Of a stretch of 64,000 nucleotides of DNA, positions 34,341-47,000 are shown piece by piece. Below the pieces are notes generated by a model. The model saw only the letters and a program-made list of their open reading frames with translations, was not told the origin of the DNA and searched no databases. This DNA comes from Casuarius casuarius (lineage: Eukaryota; Chordata; Aves; Casuariiformes; Casuariidae). Every line of letters begins with the position of its first letter. Within the stretch, counting starts at the first letter, position 1. The stretch is from assembly GCA_003342895.1 (NCBI GenBank), contig PTFA01000020.1:6031644-6095643 (forward strand), written 5' to 3'. Both the position numbers and the translations under genes were made by a program.

Positions 34341-34439
34341 CTCTTGCATTTATCATAACAATATATGCTATATTCATCTCCAATTTTAGTATACGAACAG
34401 TTACTGCTGATCACAGTATCACTGGTGTTGCAGTTTTTA
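34341..34439 (-). CDS. Possible Cys-rich exon (incompatible phase)
   Basis: GGGGCTTTTTCTTTCAG precedes a 99 bp exon ending AAGAG followed by GTAAAA. It is open only in phase 2 and reads NCNTSDTVISSNCSY, then GDEYSIYCYDKCKR, with four cysteines and N-glycosylation-like sites. The splice signals are good. However, phase 2 does not join the neighbouring candidate exons (both phase 1), so it would need other partners, be an alternative exon, or be chance. Confidence 0.2.
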
Positions 34440-34969
34440 CTGAAAGAAAAAGCCCCAAAGATTACTTATCATAATTCTAAAAACAGTAAATTACTATGGT
34501 CTAGTCTAATAAAGTGATATTCTTATTACTCAAATAAGTATACCAGAAAAATACAACGATTTTCAATTAAAGTGTCTTTAATCTCCATTCACAAAAGAAT
34601 AATTTCTCAGGCTAATGTAGGCAGTCCATATTCAGTTTTTGTTTTGCATAGTCAACTGTGGTAAAAGAAGTTGGAAGTTCAAAACTTAGATAAAGAAAAA
34701 AATTCTTTAAGCAGAAGTAAATATATTGAAGTTGTCAACCTACCTAATGAAGTTGAGAGATGTTCTGCTGTCAAAAACAGTGAAAATTAGAACCATGAGT
34801 ATACCATAAAGCTATGTGTAACAGAACTGAAATCACTTTTCCATAGTCTTTGATCACAAAGCACCAAAATTATGGTTCGTTGTTAGAAGCAAACTGTAAA
34901 TCATTATTTCCTGTCAAAATAATAGACTGCAGCTATTAACTAGTCTGGGCCTACATTCACCATACTTAC

Positions 34970-35008
34970 ATGCTGATTTCTGTTCACCCTCCTTCGTATG
35001 TGCTTTGT
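34970..35008 (-). CDS. Candidate short stalk exon
   Basis: On the minus strand, TTACCTGTCAAACAG is followed by 39 bases and then GTAAGTATGG, a strong donor. In phase 1 it encodes KAHTKEGEQKSA, hydrophilic and charged, like the short stalk exons next to membrane spans in surface receptors. Its end phase (one base) joins exactly to the transmembrane exon at 33,420-33,499, and its start phase (two bases) to the signal-peptide exon at 39,336-39,381. The polypyrimidine tract of the acceptor is weak. Confidence 0.35.
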
Positions 35009-35767
35009 CTGTTTGACAGGTAAGCTTTTATGTGCAAGAACTCTCATATATTTAGAGAGTTGTATATTTATATATATCTACAGTTAGCATAACTTAGCCC
35101 AAATCAGAATAGCATTTTTCTTCAGATCCTGCCATGCTGAATGACGAAGGAGGGAGCAGATGAGACTGTCACCATCAAAAGTTGCCTCCTCCTTCTTGCC
35201 TTTCTTCTGTCTTCACCACTCAGCCTCCAGTAGTGTCGCAGCATCAGAGGCATAGAGAAGACATGAGGGAGAAATAGGGTAAGTGAAATTCCTAGCTCTT
35301 CAGCTAGCAAAACTGCCTGAACAGCTGCTTAATAGAACAATACAATACAAAAACCTCTCAAGCCTAGGAATTAAGAAGACATTAGAGTTCTAAAGCCCTC
35401 ACCTATACTTATAAAGTTTTGTGCAACTCTAGCTGGGCTTGTAATAGTAAAGGTATCCTTGTGAAAGCAGTCACTTCATAAAGCCTCTAGAAGGATCAGC
35501 AAGAGCAGCGTATCATTTCACACACACACAAGCAAGTACTGATGACCCTGCACAGAGGCGTGTTGCAGTAAGATGTAAGACACTTAACAGGTCTGTGTGG
35601 GGTTCTTCTGGTGCTATCTTCCTCATTAGTTTTCTTCCTTTACCACAAAACACCAGCCTGTCCATTGATCATGAAGAGTGTCTGACATTTTATACTACAT
35701 GACTATTTTCTGATGCTCGACAGTCTTAATTATGTAGGCTTTGTTATTTGAGATGTTTCAAATATTC

Positions 35768-35855
35768 TTGGTGCCTCAGCTTCAACCTCTGTAAAAACAG
35801 GGGGGAAACTGTTTAAATCTGTAACAGGGTCATAGTGCTGCTAAATTAATTCATG
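35768..35855 (+). repeat. MIR-like SINE relic
   Basis: TTGGTGCCTCAGCTTCAACC followed by TCTGTAAAAACAGGGGG, CAGGGTCATAGTGCTG and TAAATTAATTCATG follows the plus-strand MIR tail (cctcagtttcc, ctgtaaaatgggg, tcatagggttg, taaatgagttaat). It is diverged. Confidence 0.6.
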
Positions 35856-36825
35856 TTTGCAATTTTTTTAGAAGAATTTTGGATAGAAAGTGCAGTTAAA
35901 AGGCATATCACTATGACAGATTCATTTTCTTCTGTATTGCAACACTGGTACCAGCAGAGACACCATCAAGGTACTATCAGTGGCATACTCAACATTCAGT
36001 ACGGATTAAAGTACAGATAAATAGTGATAAAGTACTGATGTAAAGTACTGATGAGTTTTGTTCATAACATCTTGATACCAAAGTGACTTGGCTCTGTTCA
36101 AACGTTGCTCCTATGAGTAAACGACAGGTTGAGCCCTGTGTCCATGCTGAACAAAGAAGGCCAAGGTACCTACAAGCAGCTGTCTTTGCCTAACTATGCC
36201 AAGCTGTACCTCAGTTTAAACATGGGTTTAGGGTATGATCAATCAAGTGACTTAACAAGTTCCCATCTGTTGGCACAGACACAGTTACTGACAGTAAGTG
36301 CATTCTTAGCTCACTCCAGTCATGAAGTAACTCACAGCATTTAAACTAACAGGTTTTACTTTATGCTTGGGACAGCCTCCCAGTGTTCACATTATCTATT
36401 ACCAGGCTTCATGTGATGGAGGGTTGCTTGGCACCCTGGAGTAAAGCAATCAACTTGGCCATGTCCTTAGTCTTCCATTTTAAGAAACTGGTATTTGTTG
36501 AGTCTCTAGGAGAAGAGAGCAAACTTTTAACTTTGTAACACTTCCATGTCTTGTGACTTAGGCAGCAGGCTTGGCAATAGCTGAGAAAAGGAGCAACTTC
36601 CATCAAACTGCCAGAGTGTCAAGACTCAGCAGGACAAAATCAAACTTCAAACAGGAATAGGCACAACAGGATATGAACAGAAAGAACAGAAAACTGTGCA
36701 AGAGTCACCATGAGAAAAACAAAAAAGGAAAAATGAAAGAGTGAATTCACAAGACTCAGGTGTGCACGCTGAAGAAGGAACTAAGGATTTGGAGGAAACA
36801 ATAAATTAAAAAAAAAAACCCTGGA

Positions 36826-36919
36826 ACATGATCTTTCCCATCTGTTTCTGGTTCAGAAGTGTGATAAGGTGAGACAGCAGATGTGACACTGTACATTTCC
36901 TCTGATGGCAAAGGTGTTT
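36826..36919 (-). other. Possible minus-strand exon, mucin-like reading frame (weak)
   Basis: After AAAATATGCAG the minus strand is open in one frame as VAASQTPLPSEEMYSV, then TSAVSPYHTSEPETDGKD, rich in Ser, Thr and Pro like a stalk region. There is no convincing donor; the sequence runs into CCAGGG and a T11 run. The frame does not match the phase of the nearby candidate exons. It is recorded only because it lies between the signal-peptide and stalk candidates on the same strand. Confidence 0.15.
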
Positions 36920-39335
36920 GGCTCGCAGCAACCTGCATATTTTTACAAAAATATCCTAAAATTTAAAAACAAATATATTATTGCTGGAATATATCACATC
37001 ATTTATTAATAAGGCTGTCTGATAATTTCTTTTATAAAATCCTGTTTTCAAATGCTGATAACTTGGACAATCTTGGCTGCTGTTTTATTTGTGGAATGTT
37101 TGCCACCATTAGACTTCTCCATTATGAACATTTCAGTTGAAATTGTTACATTATTTCTCAGAATAGGCTTTCAAAAACAAGACTGTCATTTACTCAGATT
37201 AAAAAAATATTTTCACAGATATTCTCCTCAGATATTGCAATGCTTCTATGCTTTGGAGTAAGAATTTGAAATCCATAAAGAAAAAGTAAGTGAAGCTGTA
37301 TCCTTTACTTTACTGGGCAGTCTGTGAAAATCAGCAAAACCAGCTTAACCGCAAGCCTGTGAAATGATATTCCACTTTCTTCTCTTTGAAGAGACTTGTT
37401 AGGATATGACAGCTAAATTCTCCTGAGATGTTTGTTGATATCCGTGTTCTTTCTCAGTTTTCCTCTTGCCTTATATGCTATGGGAAGCAATTTTATTGAT
37501 ACAGTTGATGCAACTCATTAGGTTGCTTTAGTTAACAAATGAAAACATCCTTTCTTTCAAATTCCTCCTCAATTTCAATTGCAAAATAATGAAAAAGAAG
37601 ATCTGGGGAAGGGTGAAAGTATCTTTCACCCTTGAACTTTTCCTGCATGACAGGAAGAGAGAAAAAGTATACACTTGGTTCTCTTACTGCAGCATTAAGC
37701 GGATGCTTTCTTACAGTACCTCAGTTGTGACATTAAAAAGAACAAAACTTCTTCTGTGGTACCAAGTTTAGGCAGAGAAGTCCCAGGAGGTTTGACATAG
37801 GAAATAACTCATTCTGAAACAGCACAGGGGGACAAAGCTGTAGCACGTGAGATTCTTGGACACACAAATAAATTAGTGCCATTAAACATGTCTTACATAA
37901 TTCTGGTCTACTCTCAGAGATCTTGCTTTCTATATAGTTCTTGCTAGAATTATAGCATAATCCCCATGTATAATGTCCACAGCTCTTCTGCAAGGGAGGA
38001 AACATGCACCCATGACATTGCAGTAAGAAAAAACAGTACTTATAGGCAGATGTTGCCCTTTTTCTCTGAGAATATGCTGCACTTGTTAGCAATGGGTTTA
38101 AGTTGCTCCATGGCTAGCAGAAAAACTTGCTTTGTCACTGTGAGGCCTTCATAAGACTCATACCAAGCAGAGCACAGCTACACAGACTGGGCCTGCAGAT
38201 ATGCGTATCTCCATGAACTCTTCTGAAAACGGACAGCATAAGTTTTCAGCCAGGCCTGTGATCTTGAGAGCCCACGTGCTCTCATGATAAGAAGGTCCAT
38301 TAGCCAAAAAACCCCATCTCTTAGCACCTCTTTAAGTTCTTGCTCTATTGCGGCCTTTAGTGGGACAAAGGTGTAAAGAAGAAAGTCCCTTATGTGTTTG
38401 TACCAATCTAATCTTTTTTTTTTTTCATTTTGACAAGAAGGCAGTATTCCAGTGAAAATTAATGAAACAGATACAGCGTTTCTGTTGTGTCATATTCAGT
38501 CACAAATTCTAACCGCGAAATGTGAACTGCTTTCATTAGACACAAATGATATTAGTGGTATCTGCTATGTCGTATTCAGTCACAAATTCTGAGCATTAAA
38601 CATAAATGTATTCATTAGGCACAAACAGAATAAGGGGCTGGGGTACTGCCCTCCAGGTACTCTTTGCAACTACTCAAGTCCTAATAATGCAATTGGTGCC
38701 GTTGGGAAGAAGTTTGTGACACTCACAGGGTGAGACATCACCTTTTCTCACTGCTCCTCAGTGAACTTACAAAGTCTTTATGGCAGACTTAGGAAGACTT
38801 GGTGCTCATGGTTAAATATCCTGAACTCATTCCTCAACTAGGAATCAGTTCTGGGGTTTTTGCTCTATTTTGCAGCATCACTGAGATATTGCCACTGTAC
38901 TTGTAACCAGCAGTGCTAATAAAATAAATGTATTCTGTGTATTTGTCAACATACCTTTAAGTCTAATATTGTTTGTTACAATACTGATGTTTCTTTCTGA
39001 ACCTGCAAAGGATTTCTTTGAAAAACAACAACCCAATTTACTCTTGAAGTTTGATTATTAGAAGCTACAGAAATTTGTATAGCAAAATATCTTTATGCTT
39101 TACCCTGTTTTTAAGTGAGTTTAATCTTACTGATAGAGATGTAACTAAAGTAATCTTTCATATGATACAATATAATAACGCATAGAGAAAACATCAATGA
39201 TTGTACAATGATTTATAGATCAATTCATACTAATTTCCATTTAGAATATATTTAGGTATATCTTCATACAGTAATTAAAAGAATTGAAGAGAAAGTAATG
39301 GCTGATAAAACAGGTATAAAAAAATGTTCACTCAC

Positions 39336-39381
39336 CTGTAAGCAAGAGAATGAAAGTAGGTATTGTCTTACACGACCTCAT
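39336..39381 (-). CDS. Candidate first coding exon with signal peptide
   Basis: On the minus strand, GGAAAAAATGAGG starts a 46 bp coding stretch, MRSCKTIPTFILLLT plus one base, that runs into GTGAGT, a strong donor. A short basic start and a hydrophobic core make this a plausible secretory signal peptide. It ends in phase 1, typical of signal-peptide exons of surface receptors and compatible with the stalk exon at 34,970-35,008. If an extracellular-domain exon exists between them it should also be phase 1 at both ends. I could not find an immunoglobulin or sushi domain in the 4.3 kb gap. The gene is unidentified. Confidence 0.4.
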
Positions 39382-40499
39382 TTTTTCCTTTTGTATCTGG
39401 CACAGTGCAAAAAAGCCAGAAAACAAACCTGAAAAATCCCCTCGTCACTGTCCCCACAGCAAAGAAAGTTTGGTTGTTATTCCCTAAGGCAAAACACCTC
39501 AAAAGACTAACCCTGCTGCACTTATCATTTCCTAAGCTGTTTATTGGTTGGATCACACTATCTCATAAACAGCTGTTATAAGCAGTTAAACACCACACAA
39601 GCTGCATAACTTTAGGAGTTTCGGATGTACTAAAAAGAATTTACATACTACACAAAAACAACTAAACAACAAGTTCTAGTCATATGTAAAAACAAGTTCT
39701 GAACTGTGCAATTAGTAAAATACTCTAGTTGTGATGAGGATATTCTCATACCTTACTCTTACAAAGAGACTTTCCATAGATCTCAAAGCACATTTTAAGC
39801 ATGGAAAATTAATCTCCTTCCATGGGCCAGGTTTCTCCTGAAGCCTGGCCCATGGAAGTGAAGAGCCTGTTGACCACAAAAGACAGCCATGTTCCCTTGC
39901 ACTAGTCACAGATCATACTACATTCCTAAATACTCACTGCGGTACAAAAATAAGCATCCAAAACCAAATCCTTGCCACCCTTGTAAAGTGTGATTAGTAT
40001 GTACTTGAATTATTTAGGATCCTTTAAGGAAATAGTATTATGACTTCCATAACTGCTTCTCAAGTGCATCTCAGAATTGTTGGTCAATGTTTAAGGTTGT
40101 CTGACCACCTGGAACCATAAGTATCTCATACCACAGATGATAATTAGAATGAAAAGGAATTAAATTTGTCAAGTAAAAGGAGTCTGCTTGGCAAATTACC
40201 ATCACACTATCAAATATCCCACCTTCTTCCTCTGCTGAGACTATTTTTTCAAAGTATACAAGAGTACGACATGAAATACTTGCATCTCCATGGATTCACG
40301 CACCATAGTGCAACTCATCGTTAGTGGGCTCATTTCCTCAACCATATCTCCTGCCCTGCTCAGTCACTGTGGGACTGCACCCAGGTCAGTGAGGTAACTG
40401 CCTCTGCCTGTGTTGGGGTCACTCCTGGTTCTTCTTCACTTGTGGAACAGCCCTGCTTTGCTGCTCCCTGACAGTCAGCAGCTTGAGGGAAATGGTTAT
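39382..40499. other. Non-coding interval with a perfect hairpin
   Basis: This would be the upstream region of the minus-strand candidate gene. No CpG island or clear promoter is seen. It contains the inverted repeat at 39,817-39,858, listed separately. Confidence 0.45.
39817..39858. repeat. Perfect 15 bp inverted repeat, 12-base loop
   Basis: CTTCCATGGGCCAGG (39,817-39,831) and CCTGGCCCATGGAAG (39,844-39,858) are exact reverse complements around TTTCTCCTGAAG. The stem is GC-rich in an AT-rich setting. It is too short for a typical microRNA precursor. It may be a cruciform, a protein site or a young local inverted duplication. Confidence 0.85.
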
Positions 40500-41022
40500 T
40501 CTCCTTGGTCTGGCACTTGTGAGACCAATTCTGGAGTGCTGTGTCCAGTTTAATTCTCCCCAGTATAAGAAAGACATGGACAAATTGGAGCAAGTAAGTG
40601 GAGGGCCACCAAGATGGTCAGGGGGCTACTTGTACAATGTATGCACATGATTTATAAGGAGAGAGTGAGGAACCTGGGTTTCTTCAGCCTGCAGAAGAGA
40701 AGCTGTGGGGGAAGGGGGTCTCACTGCTGTCTTAAACTACATAATGAGGGTTATAAAGAAGATGGAGCTGGACTCTTCTCAGAAGACTCGGACACTGCAG
40801 CAAGGGAAATTCTGACTAGATATAAGGAGAAAATTCTTCATAAAGAGGGTGCCTACGCAATGAACAGGCTTGCCCAAAGAGACTGTGGAATCCCCCTCCG
40901 TGGAGATATTCAGAGCTCGACTGGACAAGGCCCTCAGCAACATGACCTAATGTAGAAGTTTGTCTGCTTAGAGCAGAGAGCCGGACCAGAGGACCTCCAA
41001 CTTAAATTATTCTACAATTGTT
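40500..41022 (+). mobile_element. CR1-type LINE 3' end with ORF2 tail
   Basis: The conceptual reading shows LVRPILECCVQFN, then PQYKKDMDKLEQVSG, RVRNLGFFSLQKRS, YKEDGAGLFSEDSDT, and RLAQRDCGIPL with IFRARLDKALSN-like content. This is the C-terminal region of CR1 ORF2. The 3' untranslated tail follows (GACCAGAGGACCTCCAACTT). Several frameshifts and stops are present. It is 5' truncated and inactive. Confidence 0.88.
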
Positions 41023-44000
41023 TGATATACAGTAGTGTTATTCTTGAGTCCTTCTTGCACCTCATTGAACACTGAGTTCCACAGAAATCAAAATACAAAG
41101 TAGCTATTTCATTTTTACAAAGGCTATTCAGGCAATAAACATTACTTGCAAGATCATATTCCTTATATGTGCACTTTCAGGAGACTTTGGGAAATTAAAA
41201 CAAGTATTTGCTATGTAAACAAATGTTTGCCCATCAGACTTATTGGAAGCAACTCATATGCCCAAACAAAGGTGTCCAGTGCCACTTTAGATACTGTAAT
41301 TTATCCAAGACATCCATATGGGACTGACAGTTATGGTACATGTCCAATGGGAGACCTGCACTCTTCTGGAACTGAATATTGAGGCCAGGCAGGCTATCGT
41401 AGGCTGTCTAAAATGCTCCTAGACACTCGTGGTAATGAAAGTGAATCAGTCCCCTAACATGTAATTCTACATAAAATTATCAAATACAGATAATTCTTCT
41501 GAGCGGTTATAAAACGTATAATCTTTGCATGAGTATTGAAAGAAATTACTTAATTTAGAAATGAGTAGCAGGACATAACTGAAGGTAACTGACTGCACAT
41601 ATTTTTGTATTTTAGATCCCTATCAGGAAAGGGATCTACACATACATTTTACTAATTGACTTAATTACTTAATTACCCATTGAACTTAAATTGCAATTGG
41701 ATTCATAGTCACCAAAGCCTGAGGCCCAGATGGTTAAACTCCTTATCTCAGTGGTATGCAGACAGATGTTCAAGCAGGTCCAGTCTCTATAATGGAACTA
41801 CTCATTTGAGTAACTCTTTATTTTTGAAAGTAGTAGAATCACCTCATAGGCTACACTACTGAACTTAACCCATACTTAGTTGATTTATTGGATTTAGAGC
41901 TTTATAGACCCCAGTCTGAAATCACCTTGGATTTGAGACATGCTAGAAACTTAGGAAAAAGATATTTTTTTCATCATCATAAATTGGAACAAAAATACAC
42001 AATTTAAATGTGTACTTTGTTTTGAAACAGGTCTCTGGATGGAATGCCATACTAGTCATGCAAAGATTGAAAGAACCATCCATGAAGTCAATTATCAAAT
42101 TAAGGTCTCTAATGAAAATGGGTTCTGATTCCAGGATCGCTTTCTTAGTTGGTTAGCTCTGTAAGAATGGGTTCAGACAAGAAATTCATTTTCATATTTG
42201 TCCTTCGCTAACCTTTTTTTCAGGAAGTTGCTGCATCACCAATTATTAAGCAAAAAAATATATCTGTTTAAAGTTTTTCCGTATCAGTAAAATTGCCAAA
42301 TGGCAGCATAATGCTTGCTTGTGTCACATTAGCAGCGTTTTTTGTTTTTTGTTTTTGTTTCTTTTTTCCCCAGTGCAAGTATCCTTATCTTTTCTTCTTC
42401 ACTCAACGTTTCTTTATCAGGTCATAGCAGAACCTTTTTGCCTTCCAAGTCTATTGATAACTAGCACAAGAAGCCACTTTCATTACGCATTTTTTTTCAA
42501 AGACTGTTCCCAAACTATCATGTAACCAATGCTTTCTTCTTAGACTTTGTTTGAAGAATATCTCCAGTAACAATTATGTTTTCTGTCCCTTTTGATAATA
42601 TTTTAGTGGACTAAGAAATTAGTATCTTCCTACATTTCCAGTGTATATAGAGAAAAGCATTCATGCTGACTCACTCTACAACTGAAGAACCATGACTCCT
42701 GTTCAAGGAGCTGTATAGACAGAGGCAATTCAGAGGGAGACTCTCATCTAGGTGTGAATTTCTGAAACAGTAGAGGTCTGTCCATTCATTTAGAAGGATC
42801 CTTAAGCAGACTGACCTCTTCTGTCCAAGTCAGACAAGTTAATTTGTCTCAAAAGGGTCTGCCTTCAAACACACAGTTATACACATTGAAGAGAGAAAAG
42901 GTACAAATAATGAATGCATCTACTTACAGGAGAGGAAGGGAGTAAATAGCAAATGTGTAGAAGGATGCTCATTTGCAACCAAACGTAACAGAAAGCTTCC
43001 CTTGGACCACACAGAAGCTCTGGAATCCAAAAACATCAGCATTATATTAACAATACTTCTCTTTCCCCTGGTCTCAAAGCATGAAATTCTCAAGCCCACT
43101 GTTCCCTGACAAAAATCTTTCAATACTAAAGCAATCTGCTTCCAGTATACACTTTATAAAATACTACCACAAGCCACACAATCCCCTTTTCAGGAGATAC
43201 TCCTCATCCAGGTCACCAGACTTACCAGGGAGTACTGATCCCTATTAGTTCATTACCTTTCCTGAATTACATCCTGTCACATAAACCCTTTCAGAAGGGA
43301 GGACTTAGGGCAAAGCGGTGTATATAGGAAAGGCACTGCTATCTCTTTCACAGAGATCAAGGGTTTAAAAGGGAAATAGATTAAGTTCTTTAGGACCTCT
43401 GTACATTTCCCCAAATTTGTATCCAATAAACATCAGGCCTACTAAACCACCTTCACTTTACTAAATGATAGAAGTTACTTCTACACAGTGTTACAAAGGA
43501 GGTAAAAAGGATATATACATACATGTATATATAAAGATTTTTTCTAAATACTCCCTCTTATTCACTGGTTTTGAAAAGTTCAGTTTCTAATAAACGGAGT
43601 CAGATAGGTGGCCAGGTAATTATATAGTTGGAGCCTACCATATCTCCATTTCCCCTCATACTTTGCAGCAACCAGTTAGATGCTATGGCACAGGTACAGA
43701 TCTCTTTTTTATTATCTCCTTACCTAAGTTTTGGTATTTGCTTTGTTGATGCCTAATTAGAATTATTTAGGAAAAAAAAACCCTTCAATATATTTTTATT
43801 AGAATGTTTTGATTCTGAAATAGTTTTGGGAGATGGTTCAGTTTTTATAAATCTATAATTGAAAACCATTAAACTTCTGCCTGCCTAGAAAGCTGAAAGA
43901 GTCTGTCAGTTCAGATCATGCACATGTGGATTGTTTTGGACTTGGGAACACACAGAAGCCAGGCTCATAAGCAGCCTGATACATAGGTAGACACACAGCC

Positions 44001-47000
44001 AGGATTTTTAGGGTTCCCTGGTGTATTACTTGGAAGTAAGAAGTTTAGAAGTTTCAACTGAGAGGACATATTTCCAAGATTTGTGTCCCTTCATCACCTG
44101 CAGGCTGAAGTGAGCCTTGAAATCCAAGGACCTGTGGATCAGCAACACTGAACAGCTGTATTTGTGGCACTCCACATTTAAAAACCAACCAAAGTAAGAG
44201 GCTTAAACTGAAGTCATATATCTCTAAAATCAAACAGTCTTAGAAGTTATTGATATAGGAATTTGGCCATCCTTGCCAAATTTTACTTATTCTACTTCTC
44301 TTATTTTAATAGAAATGATAGAAACAATAATTAATGTAATGGATGGTTTTTATTAAAAAAGTGGGATTAGTTATGATGGATCATCTGTCCAAAAAAGAAT
44401 TTGATGGACATCATGTGAATCCACAGTCTGCTAGACTGGACACTGCCATGAGCTGGGCACTACACAGATGCTTGATGAGGAAACAGTGCTTAAGAATTGC
44501 TTGAGCCTCATGCCTCTGACTCTGTATAGCAAACACATAGTCTGTAGACATGCAGATTCAGGTAAAGCTGCCTAAATCAGTGTTTTATGACTCATGTTAC
44601 CTGAGCTTAGATTCACTGTTATTCTGTTCTCAAGTCCAGAGTTGAGCTACTGAGAAACAGGCTGTTAATAAATCTTCCTTTTCCTGTTGAAGGGAATGTG
44701 AGTCTCCCCTGAAGCTGGCATCATATACAGATCTTCTCCAAAGGAAATCAACAGCCAAGATGTGAGTGGAGTTGTCATTGACTGATTATTGACTGCTGAT
44801 GAACCTATGCATATCAGACAACACTGCCAGAGGAGGACAGATGCAACAAAGCAGCCACCTGCAAAAGAAAAGCTCTCAGATATAGGACTTGCCCCATATA
44901 TTTTGCTCTAATGTGATTCTATGAGTGATCTGATCCTTCTTTCAGTTCCTCCATCTCTTAGAGCCCATATTCTCCAGAGAGTGCTCTTAATCTTCCCACC
45001 TGCTCTCTACTCCAGTTACCATATCTAGCATTTCTGAAAACTGCTGTCATTGCCACTACTGATGAGAATGCCAGACAGTGAATCCAGTCTTCTAAATTTA
45101 AAAACACCATAGCAGCAATAGATGCACTGTATCAAAAGCAACAAAGGTCAAAAAGAAAGAAGGGAGCAGGGGAAAAAATTCAGAAAACCACCTGCAAACT
45201 CCTTTGATGAAACTGCAAAATAAAAAAGCATTTTGTTAGCTCAGTTCTCCCTAATAATTTGGGTAAACATTTGGAACCCTTTCCTCTCATGCTCCTCACC
45301 TCCATATTCTCATTTGTTGTCATCTACCTGTCTGTTGTCATCCATTCAACTGTAGGCACCTCAAGGCACCTGCAGTGACAGCAAAAATAGATACAGGTAA
45401 CACAGAGAAATAATTAGCCATGAAAATATTCATGGTGGCAGTAAAGTCTCAACACCTTGAAGTTCAGGTGAATAGAGGCTGCTAGGCAAACGTAGAGTTG
45501 AGTTAAGGTAATCCTTTTGAAATCAGTACAGTTAACAACTCTTCACATCAATTATATTAATCACCAGGAAAGAAGAGTTATACACAAAGGCTGACATTCA
45601 TTTGCCAGATGCTACCGTGAGGGAAGTGATCCTCCATTAACATCAGCTGAGTTGCATTAGCCATTGCCAACAGAGGAATTAATTGTAAAAAAGTAGTGGT
45701 ACCATCCAATATGCAGAACAAAAGAGAGGAGGTATAGTACCGTACTATTATAAATGTTATCCTTTCTCTTTCTGTAGCCTTCTACCCTATAAAATTCATT
45801 CCATTAAATGTGAAATGTTTACGGAATGAAATCTTATAGCTCTATGGGACAGAAAGCTTGTCTTCACATTTGTGCATAAGGAAGCTGGCTTCTGTATGCT
45901 GTAAAAAATTAAATGTCTTTGATAATATATATTTCTGATAACAAATACTACAGAATAGTATGAAATTATCCTTATAGAGTACTTACAAAATGTCTGAAGA
46001 GTTAAATATTTTTCCATTGACTTCAGTGTCATGTGATCATTTGATGACTTGTTTCAGCATTTAAAAAGCATACAGGCTGAAGTTCTAACAATTTTGACTT
46101 TTGCAGACTAGTATTACCAACAGAAAAGTCCAAACTATAAGCTGAAAAACTTCTCTAATTTTCCCTGTATCTCACATAATAGTATGTTATGTCAAATCAA
46201 ATAAATGCATGATTGTTTCCATCTTCTAAACAGATCTCATAAAGTTAATTTGAAAAAAAGAATCCATTAGAAAATGCTCATGTGACTCAGTTTTATCAGC
46301 ACTACTTGCATTTTGCATACTAGGTCAGGCTTTACTTACAGATTTTGATTATTATTATTAGGCTATTTTCAGTAGTGTAGAACCTTTAAACTATTTAGAA
46401 ACTTCTCAAGTATCACGATTGCAAATAGCAGTTTTTGCATCATGTCACACACACAGATTTTCATGCCTGTATTACTGTATATGGCTTGGAGCTGTGGAAT
46501 GATGCATAGTGGCAGATTGGTATGAACAGATAATTATGACTGGGAAAAATGATAACTATTTAAATTAGAAACTGTACTACATTCAAGGATCAAACTGTAG
46601 GGCAGCTTCTATTCACTTATAAAATAGTGAGATTCCTCCTAACCCGACAGGCCTTTGTAGCAAGATACCTCCCAGAGGATAGCTCAAAATGATTGCTGCT
46701 GAAGATTGAGTCATACACATTGCAGTTTACTGGTCTCTCTTTCTGTTCCACATGCATGTATACACGTGCACATATACCTATGGTTCTTTTTCCCAGAAGA
46801 GGCTAAGGAGGAGCTTTAAAGCTCCAGGGATATCCCTGCTGAGTTTTCCTCAAAATGATTCCACTGAAAAAGGAGGGCTTATCCCCCTGAGGAACTAGCC
46901 GCAAGGGTCCCTATTTTACAGGTTTTCACAGAGCTGGTTGCCATTTTTTGTTTACTTGTACAGTACTCTTGTTACATAATGCCATCATCCACAACTGAGC

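Noticed and set aside
40614..40955. 113-codon plus frame as a gene
   Set aside because: It is the decayed C-terminal part of CR1 ORF2.
42336..42420. Strong acceptor (long T tract, CCCCAG) as an exon start
   Set aside because: The downstream donor is weak and the encoded peptide has no features. T-rich runs are common here.
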